Source: Adiantum capillus-veneris (taxonomy: Eukaryota; Streptophyta; Polypodiopsida; Polypodiales; Pteridaceae). Taken from it: DNA of 64,000 bases. The DNA lies in the NCBI GenBank assembly GCA_014529385.2, contig CM043959.1:52641753-52705752 (forward strand), written 5' to 3'. Numbering within the stretch: position 1 is the stretch's first letter; each line of letters begins with the position of its first letter. The position numbers were made by a program, and so were the translations under genes. The notes below the pieces were generated by a model. It did no database searches. It had not been told where the DNA came from and saw only the letters and a list, made by a program, of their open reading frames with translations. Shown here one piece after another: positions 57,167 to 64,000 of the stretch.

Positions 57167-58636
57167 AATACACTGGATGGCTATGAGATCACCGTATCAT
57201 TCCAACTGTTAGCAGATTCAACACTTCAAAATGATCTCAACACAATTTTGCTTGCAGATTATTAACAATATATCCAATTTGAGTTTTGACAACTCCTGGT
57301 ATCTTGTATAACCTAGGTCTATGAACATGTCAAAAATGAGCTGGATCTGGGCCAGGGATACACCGATCGCGATAGTACTTCTGAGCCCAAATCAGATGAA
57401 ACTTTACCAGCTTGTTCACTAGGCTATTTTAAGACTACCAGCCAGACACTTTTGTATTTGGACTCAAAAAAGTCAAGTTTTTACCATTTCTTGGTTGGGA
57501 GTGTCTGTTTCTCCCAAATTTATCAGTTTGACTGGATTTTGATGTTTGATTTGGGATTTGAAAGATACCAGGGGTTGTCTTGTGTACAGGCTATCCCTCT
57601 GTATGGTTCCTTCCCAGTTTTGATGTGTTTTGGTCAACTGAAAGTCAATTTCTAAGCCAGTTTAGCAATTTTTGACTTGGATCTGTATTCAGGTGGTTTG
57701 ACAGGTATCTTGAGGTTTCTGGCTCTAGGTCCTTTAGGCTTTTATGCTTGTAAACACCTGGGGATTCCACAGATGAAATCTGGTCAAAATCTTGCACTTA
57801 GGTACACCGATCGCGATCGTACTTCTGAGCCCAAATCACATCAAATTTGGCATGCTTGTAGACACTGATGTTTTAAGGCTATCCCCAAAGTCTTTTTGCA
57901 TTTGGATCACCAAAAGTCAATATTTTGTAGTTTCTGGGTCTGTCAGGCTATTTTTACCCAAGTGGCCTGATTCCCTTGATTTTTTATGTTTTTGGGTGTG
58001 GTTGCGTTAGACAAACTTGTTTAGAATCTTATCAGGAAGGCACATGTCAAATTTTGTACACTTCTGGCAGTGAGGTACACCGATCGCGATCGTAGTACCT
58101 GAGCCAAATCTGATGAAAGTTTGTCTGCTCCCTCTGACAAGTGTTTCCTAGTGTTTTGTGCTACCACTTTGTGATTTGAATCAATATTAGCCCTGTTTGG
58201 TCAGATTTTCAGATTTTCAGAATTTCAGAATTTCAGAGTCTTATGGATTTTTTGGCCAAGGTTATGGTTTTTTGGTTTTTCGACTCTAACTTTTGCCCCA
58301 AATCTGATTGGAATGTGATTTGCTTATCCTACTCCTAAGTACAGAACTGAAAAAACATAAGAAATTGAATCAAACAAAACTAACACGACGAATTTCGGGT
58401 GAGATTTCAGTACTCAATCAAATTAGAGAAATTGAAGAGCAAAAATGCATTAACACGTTCACTCACAACTCCCTAAATCTCCTAAGACAGGATCTGGCTG
58501 GTCCACTGGCTCTAGACTCCCCTAGGCTCTAAACCCTTGTCTAGCAGCCTAACTGAGGTGTAAAATGGATTTGTGGATTGATCTTTTTTTAAGGAGTCTA
58601 ACTGCGCACTCGGTCACTCATCACCTAAGGTGCATT
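57167..58636 (-). other. Palindromic 5' leader of element H
   Basis: Non-coding region between PBS and gag. GATCGCGATC-type palindromes lie at 57358-57378 (one half damaged), 57801-57823 and 58074-58099. The last two are 273 bp apart, the same step as 37832 to 38104. On the element strand a TTCATTTGCAG acceptor-like sequence ends at about 57166, just before the gag region. Confidence 0.7.
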
Positions 58637-58653
58637 CCCCGGCAACGACGCCA
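58637..58653 (-). other. Primer-binding site of element H (tRNA-Asp type)
   Basis: CCCCGGCAACGACGCCA on the plus strand, one mismatch from the plant tRNA-Asp 3' end. One base from the LTR start TGTTTATGGG at 58655. Confidence 0.85.
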
Positions 58654-58654
58654 A

Positions 58655-59560
58655 TGTTTATGGGTCGCCGCGACGAACGTCCATAGCATAGCTCTCAAGC
58701 ATCAACATATTTATCAATACAGGGGAAGCGACTCAGATGAGGCATGGAAACTCACTAGGTTGTCACTCCTAATGAAGTGAACTCGAAGAGATACAACTAC
58801 TAACTATACAAGTAAATCAAATGCATCACCGCCAAGTAATCTGACTATGTCCTTCTACCCAGCTCTACAGTCGTCATGCCCGTTTACCATGCAAATCTAT
58901 TCGGAATCGCACGAAACTTGAAGGGAAGCTTCAGGAGACTATTAGGATCATATCCTATCACCGTCACAACATTCTGGAGAGGTACAACGATCGCGATCGT
59001 TCATCCCAAAGTCAACAAAAATAGCGAACAATTGATCCTAATGGGTCGTTTTAGGGTCCCTAAAGCCCCTCCTAGGGTCGAAACGACATAAAACACGCAT
59101 ATAAACACTCAAAACAACGATTTAAAGCCTCAAACACGTAGTCGGAAACCTACACCGAATCTTGAATGATTATACTTGAATGAAAGAGCAAGAGGAGAGG
59201 AACACAATGCAATAATCAAAACTGAATTTGGATTACCGTAGCCGCAATGGCGAAGATTACAAGTTTGAATAAGAAGGAGCTCTCAAACGTACGCTGTCTT
59301 CTCAGTTGCCCATTCAAAAAGATTATCCCAAAACTTACAAAAAATGACCTTTATAGTTTAGGTCTTTGCAAATTGGCTTGTCCGGCCATAAGCCCCTAAT
59401 CTTAAAACTGGCTCTCTAATATACAATTGCTCCCATAAGAATAATCATACATTTTTGACAATTTCCTGGCTTAGAGATGCTTCTTTACAAAAGAATTTAC
59501 AATGGCTTCTCAGAAAAATATGGTCCTTCTGGCCACGGCCGCCTGTTGCTTCGTCCGCCA
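58655..59560 (-). repeat. 5' LTR of element H (right boundary uncertain)
   Basis: Begins TGTTTATGGG next to the PBS. A minus-strand TATA-like ACTATAAAGG is near 59349-59358. It holds one GATCGCGATC palindrome at about 58981-59002. No second LTR copy was found, so the far end is placed only where F gag sequence begins (between about 59460 and 59575). Confidence 0.55.
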
Positions 59561-59569
59561 CACACTGCC

Positions 59570-60162
59570 TTCATCTTTGTTGTTTTCACCATCACTTTCA
59601 TAAGAGAAAGAGGATGAAGAAGATGGAGAAGAGGGTGTCCTCTTTCTCACCTTTTTCTTCTCTTGCTTTTTCTCATCCCTCTTTGAAGTATGGTGTGAAG
59701 AAGTATGCGATGGTCTTCTCCGTTCTGGAGGTGATGGACAGCGTTTAGCCCGCCATCTTCGTGGAGCCATCTCCACTGATGTGGTGGGAGACTCACTTCT
59801 TTCTCGGTCCCTCAGTGGAGGCCCTTGAGTTCTCCTTTGAGAAGGAGATGCGTCATCAAGGAGCAAATTTTTGAGCCCTTCATAGGGATCCTCTTCTTCT
59901 TCCCGAATTGGAAAGAGACCTCTTTTGGATGTCTCACAAGGAGGCTTCCTAGGTTTTCTCTCGTCATGGTGGGGAGCTTGGAGAATCCCATGAGCAGGAA
60001 GCTGCCATTGCACTTCACTTTGGAGGGATGGATTGCCCATGGCTTGTTGGAGCCTAGAAAAAATATAGTTAACAAGCATCGCGGCATCATTAGTAACTTG
60101 CTCATTACAAAATCAAAGTTATCAACATTAATTTCACTCTCTTTACTATTGTCAACAGCCAT
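59570..60162 (-). pseudogene. Gypsy F gag N-terminal fragment
   Basis: ATG 60162 opens MAVDNSKESEINVDNFDF; after a frameshift near 60060 the main frame continues with LQQAMGNPSLQ, DPYEGLKNLLLDD, MAPRRWRAKRCPSPPERRRP and a Lys/Arg- then Ser-rich stretch to about 59580. This is the basic N-terminal part of a chromovirus-type Gag. The rest is missing. Confidence 0.7.
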
Positions 60163-60563
60163 TCTAACAACTTTTAGGTGTAAAATTTTTAGGTATAATT
60201 TGCCACATCAAGCCCTAGTTGCTAGTCCTCTTTACCGCTTTAGAAAAAGCTTTCAAGCTACTGTACCTGTGGCTCGAATACCATTAATTGCAAGGAATAG
60301 AAGAGGGTCATTCAACACCAAAGCAGCACCGGCTCCTGTCAAGCTTCTAATAGCTTAATAGTGGTTAAGCCGTAGGCAAGACCCATAGGACTCCACTATT
60401 AAGACCATAGCTCTCGACGGTGATGCCCCGTTAACTGCACAAAGGCAGGCATATTGCAAGGTTGAAAAATCCATATTCTACTTACTCACATGCAATTAAT
60501 AGTACCAACCATTTATAGCTAGCTTGAGGACCTCCCTCTTGAGCAAGAAAAGAGAAACATTGT
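60163..60563 (-). other. 5' leader of Gypsy F
   Basis: 400 bp between gag and PBS, parallel to 34267-34623 of D. No coding content. Confidence 0.7.
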
Positions 60564-60575
60564 TCTCTGATACCA
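60564..60575 (-). other. Primer-binding site of Gypsy F (initiator tRNA-Met type)
   Basis: TCTCTGATACCA on the plus strand, complement of TGGTATCAGAGA (11 of 12 to the Met-type PBS), one base before the LTR. Confidence 0.8.
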
Positions 60576-60576
60576 A

Positions 60577-62014
60577 TGTAACATTTAATGCCCTAGTAAC
60601 TTGTGTATAGCGGAAAATAGCATGAACATAGTGAGCATTTCACTAGAATAGATTCCTAATGAGATTGCAAGAGTGCTTGGGTGGAGAAAGCAAAAAAAAT
60701 CATAACACCTAGTTAGATAGCATGAACAATACTTCAAAAGAGAGATAAATTAAGCAATTGACAACAATTGAGGAACGGATTTGCATGGAGCCGGTCCCCC
60801 CTCCAAAAGGCTTTGTATTATGGTTTCTCCCATCAAGAGAGACATTTTACAATACAATTTCTTGTGTTCCTTCAATATTAGCTAGTGCAATGAAGATGGA
60901 AACTTCATACACTAAGCAAAACACTTATCAAACACAACATCAATTCCCTCACGGTCTCAGACCCAAGACCTCACACACCTTCAAAGATGGTGAGAGCTAG
61001 CGGGGTATGAGAGTAGATTGAGAGGAAGAAGGAGTATTCTTACGAGAAAGATGTACATCTCCTTACATAATCATGCATATTAGCATAGCTTAGCTTAGTG
61101 ATTAGCATGGTAGAGGAGATGAGCATGCATTGAATCTTGGCTCTTGGTTGGATTTGCATCACAAAGCCAAGAGTTGTTGGTGTAGGCCTCCCTTCTCACA
61201 AGCTTGGAGTAGGTGGCAAGCTTTCCATTAAAGCTTGAGAAGGAGAGAGAGTCTTCTTTGCTTCACACATGAGATTGTGTGAGTGTGTGTGTGTGTGTGA
61301 TAATGCCTTGCAAAAATCAGCGCCCTCTCTCTCTTGGTCGACCCCCCTTCCAATTTGCTCTTGCTACAGTCGTATTGGACCTCCCCATGCCTAGCCAATT
61401 TGAATTAAGCAGTATAAGTGATAGATTTATGACACGTGTCCCCCTTTACCCTTTTGTGAGAGCTTTAGGTAATTATTTAATTCAACTAAACCCTCATTGG
61501 ACCCCTTTGCCTCATGGCCAATAGGAATCAGGCAAGCCATTGGGCTGCTTAATGCTCATTGGTCCCCTTGGGAAACTGTCCAATAATCTTCTAGAGAGAT
61601 TAATTCTTATTAGTTCTTCTATTAAGTGTTTTTAAATTTATTTAACTAGATTTACTCTAGCCTAATTCTCATTGGTCCACCTCCAAGGCCATCCAATATG
61701 AATTGGATACATCTTGTGGGCATTTGGGCTAGGGAGCTGACATGTGTCCCTCATTCCCTTTGTGTAAAGGGAGCTTGTGTGTGTGTGTGTGTGTGTGTGT
61801 GTGAGTTTCTCTCTCATCCCCTACTTGCAAGGCTCGCCCCCTCCTATGTAGGGATTGATAAAGACTATTTGTGACACACACTAAGCATCCAATTTCCCTA
61901 GTGTTTGGCCTTTGGACACAACCTTTGAATTTTGGAACCTTAGCATTTTGGAAGTCTTAATGGGCTGAACCTTAGGGTCTTTTTAAGCCAATTGTTACAC
62001 ATTGCTCTTTTGCA
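60577..62014 (-). repeat. 5' LTR of Gypsy F
   Basis: About 1,438 bp, TGTAACATTTAATG to CTCTTTTGCA. Parallels 21882-23330, with (GT)n tracts near 61277-61299 and 61776-61802 at matching places. It contains the paired phrase 'ctcagacccaagacctcacacacctt' also present in D's LTR, so the two LTRs are one family. Confidence 0.8.
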
Positions 62015-62019
62015 GATGG

Positions 62020-62759
62020 TGTTAAGTATGGAGCCTGATTTACCCTTGTAATTTTCTGTGGTAAAAGCGCACATTTGTAAGGCCCCCATTATGAGGAGAA
62101 GCCATCGTGCGTGAAGGAAAATCACTCACCGGCAACCAAAATTTTCACGGACAAGAATCAGGGGCGACTTTAAAGGCCTCGGGGTCGGAGGCCCCCGAGA
62201 CTTTTTTTTTTGCCGGAATATTCTTTTTCGCCCGAATATTATGGCCGGACGGCGGCTGGAAAGTGGTCGGAAAACAACCGGTCGGTTGGCCGATGGCCGG
62301 TGGCCGGTGGCCGAATTCAAAAGCGGACTTGTCTTCTCAAGGGCGGCCACACATGGGCGGATTGGAGGGTCCGATTTGGACTTATTCGCACAAGGGCGGC
62401 TACACATGGCTGTCTCTCATAAGAGAGGGTAGCCCTTTTGGCCTATAAAAGGAGGCCATTTCTACACACATTTCATAGTGTGAAGTTGATGCAACAAGGT
62501 GAGTGTGAGGTGGTGAGAGTGAAGCAAGGCGGGAGCTCCATTAAGGGTATAATCCGTTTGTAAACTACTTCTTGTTTTAAACTACTAAAGCCATTGAGTG
62601 GCTGCTTTCCCGTGGACGTAGCCCACATTGAGTGAACCACGTATATCGTGTGTACTCTCTCTCTCTCTCTCTACTCTATAATCTCGTGTATATAAATTTG
62701 TCTCTCTCCATTAAGTAATCTACTCAATTATCTATTTAGCTACGTCCTATTTCCTAACA
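62020..62759 (+). repeat. 5' LTR of Copia G
   Basis: About 740 bp with TGTTA/TAACA inverted ends. TATA box CTATAAAAGG at 62443-62452. A GC-rich block at about 62160-62400 with GGCCGGT-type repeats differs from the AT-rich surroundings. A (CT)n run is near 62656-62672. The start is inferred from the terminal motif, since no second LTR is visible. Confidence 0.65.
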
Positions 62760-62761
62760 AC

Positions 62762-62773
62762 TGGTATCAGAGC
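62762..62773 (+). other. Primer-binding site of Copia G (initiator tRNA-Met)
   Basis: TGGTATCAGAGC, an exact match to the Met-type PBS, two bases after the LTR. Confidence 0.93.
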
Positions 62774-62832
62774 AAGGTTTGCTCATAGCTAAATTATCTC
62801 AAGGAAAGGATTCCTTGAATTGAGTGGGAGTT

Positions 62833-64000
62833 ATGGCGGAGGAAGGGAAGCTCAAGAATGAGAAGTTTAACGGCAAAAACTACCAACATTGGAAGATGCA
62901 GATTGAAGACTATCTCTACCAGAAGGACCTCTATTTGCCACTAGGCGGTCTTGCGAAGAAGCCTGCAACAATGGCAGATGAAGCATGGATTTTCCTTGAT
63001 CGAAAGGCATTGGGAACAATCCGGTTAAGCTTGGCATCAACGGTGGCCTTCAATGTTTCGGAGATGAAGACCACGGAGGACTTGATGAAGTCACTTGACG
63101 ACTTCTACGAGAAACCATCGGCATCCAATAAGGTATTTCTTATGAAGCGCTTGTTCAATCTAAAGATGACAGAGAATGGTTCAGTTGCAGAACACCTAAA
63201 TGACGTTAACACAATCATAAGTCAACTTCGATCAGTGAAAATCAATTTCGATGACGAAGTGCGAGCTCTCCTTATACTATCATCTCTACCGGATAGTTGG
63301 GATAGCCTTGTGATGGCTGTAAGTAATTCTATCTCTGGCACATATACTCTTAAGTTTGATGATGTTGTGGGTGTTCTCCTAAGCGAGGAAATGCGAAGGA
63401 GAAGCACAAGAGAATCATCAAGTGCTGCACTATCAGTGGAAACAAGAGGAAGGCTTAAGGAGAGGTTCAAAAACCAAAAGGGTCGTGATCGCTCAAGGCG
63501 GAGCAAGTCACGTACAAAGTCAGTTCTTGAATGTTGGAACTGCGGCAAGAAGGGCCACGTCAAGAAGGATTGCTGGTCTAAGAAGAAGAAGGAGACAGAT
63601 TCTCAAGACAACAAGCCAACATCGGAGGCCAATGTGGCAGGTAAAGTAGAGCAAGATGCTCTAATTCTCTCATTAGACAATGTGTCTAATTCCTGGATAG
63701 TAGATTCCGGGGCTTCATTCCATGCGACACCACACAAGCAACATTTCCAAGACTACACCAAAGGTAATTTTGGGTATGTATACTTGGGAGATGATGAAGC
63801 TTGTGAGATTGTCGGCAAAGGTACAGTTTCTGTCAAAACTGCTAACGGAAATGAATGGAAGCTTAAAGATGTCAGGCATGTTCCTTCTCTTCGCAAAAAT
63901 TTGATCTCTACAGGACAATTGGACGATGAAGGTCACAACATTGCATTCGGAAACAAATGGTGGAAGATCTCAAAGGGATCTTTGGTGGTTGCCAAGGGTG
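62833..64000 (+). CDS. Copia G gag-protease polyprotein, open to window edge (at least 389 aa)
   Basis: ATG 62833 opens a frame with no stop to base 64000. Gag (UBN2/DUF4219 type) spans residues 1 to about 225, with FNGKNYQHWKMQIEDYL near the start and SLPDSWDSLVMAV near 155. A basic RSRRSKSRTKS stretch precedes the zinc knuckle C234/C237/H242/C247. The aspartic protease has WIVDSGASFHATP with the catalytic Asp at 291, then VRHVPSLRKNLISTGQL, and the frame enters the pre-integrase region at the edge. All key residues are canonical, unlike A and E, so this is the only candidate for a recently active autonomous element here. Integrase and RT would follow outside the window. Confidence 0.92.
   Translation, partial: MAEEGKLKNEKFNGKNYQHWKMQIEDYLYQKDLYLPLGGLAKKPATMADEAWIFLDRKALGTIRLSLASTVAFNVSEMKTTEDLMKSLDDFYEKPSASNKVFLMKRLFNLKMTENGSVAEHLNDVNTIISQLRSVKINFDDEVRALLILSSLPDSWDSLVMAVSNSISGTYTLKFDDVVGVLLSEEMRRRSTRESSSAALSVETRGRLKERFKNQKGRDRSRRSKSRTKSVLECWNCGKKGHVKKDCWSKKKKETDSQDNKPTSEANVAGKVEQDALILSLDNVSNSWIVDSGASFHATPHKQHFQDYTKGNFGYVYLGDDEACEIVGKGTVSVKTANGNEWKLKDVRHVPSLRKNLISTGQLDDEGHNIAFGNKWWKISKGSLVVAKG

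Larger units (their letters stand above)
34624..59560 (-). mobile_element. Element H: rearranged tRNA-Asp-PBS Gypsy with 8.5-kb tandem duplication
   Basis: A minus-strand non-chromoviral Gypsy. From the right: LTR (58655 to about 59560), PBS 58637-58653, palindromic leader, gag with several knuckles, protease, RT-RNase H and integrase. After that come an inverted integrase fragment, an extra ORF block, a second copy of RNase H-integrase-protease-like-tail, an internal PPT, and the extra ORF block again. RT wording (FLDGFSGYNQ, YMDD) and the PBS suggest the Athila/Tat side of plant Gypsy; no chromodomain is present. The 3' LTR was not identified, and the left end stops abruptly at Gypsy D sequence. 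Confidence 0.75.
59561..62014 (-). mobile_element. Gypsy element F, 5' end only (D family)
   Basis: Gag N-terminus, leader, PBS and LTR of a minus-strand element closely related to D. Truncated on the left by element H. Internal sequence parallels 33640-34623 and the LTR parallels 21882-23330, but both are clearly diverged, so D and F are separate insertions. Confidence 0.8.
62020..64000 (+). mobile_element. Copia retrotransposon G, 5' part (continues beyond window)
   Basis: LTR, Met-type PBS and an uninterrupted gag-protease frame on the plus strand. The LTR start at 62020 is exactly five bases after the end of F's LTR at 62014, so GATGG (62015-62019) is the expected target duplication. The 3' half is outside the window. 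Confidence 0.8.

Overview
The window is repeat-dense nuclear DNA of a land plant. It is moderately AT-rich, has long microsatellites, and consists of nested Ty1/Copia and Ty3/Gypsy LTR retrotransposons with plant-type primer-binding sites: initiator-Met type TGGTATCAGAGC for most elements, and a tRNA-Asp-like type for the large Gypsy elements. I found no host gene, rRNA or tRNA. Lineage below land plant cannot be fixed from the sequence alone.

Layout from left to right. 1-8140: 5' leader and probable LTR of a large minus-strand Gypsy-like element (J), split by a complete but dead Copia (A, 1082-5790, target duplication TTTTA). 8141-12599: a scrap-yard holding a (GA)52 tract, a LINE endonuclease remnant, a Gypsy gag remnant and two LTR/PBS remnants. 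12600-21523: element B, a young minus-strand element (target duplication AACCT) with near-identical LTRs. It encodes only Gag and a protease-like domain, with no reverse transcriptase or integrase. 21882-34623: minus-strand chromovirus-like Gypsy D, split by Copia E (28088-33639, target duplication CCTAT). 34624-about 59560: a minus-strand tRNA-Asp-PBS Gypsy (H) whose 3' half forms an exactly abutting 8,505-bp tandem duplication, later edited by an inversion and a deletion. About 59561-62014: 5' end of another D-family element (F). 62020-64000: 5' part of a Copia (G) whose gag-protease frame is open to the window edge.

The most unusual signals are in the tRNA-Asp-PBS Gypsy elements. (1) Their non-coding leader/spacer regions carry 22-26 bp palindromes that recur about every 270-290 bp. 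Two element groups share the spacing but use unrelated palindrome cores, one around ATACATGTAT and one around GATCGCGATC. (2) H has two consecutive HHCC zinc-binding modules before its integrase core, a second retropepsin-like domain after the integrase, and a tail of repeated W-[VIL]-P-K motifs that is also found in the otherwise pol-less element B. (3) Both families carry an internal polypurine tract with the same GGAAGGGGGG core just after the main coding region. (4) H has an extra coiled-coil/proline-rich ORF downstream of pol. (5) The H duplication copies share inactivating lesions, so the element was dead before it was duplicated.

Functionally the window is a record of insertion, decay and rearrangement. 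Many premature stops look like CGA-to-TGA or CAG-to-TAG changes, as expected from deamination of methylated CG and CHG sites. Only Copia G has an uninterrupted frame as far as visible, and B is the next most intact, with a single internal stop. All domain calls come from reading translations by eye; none was confirmed by a database search.
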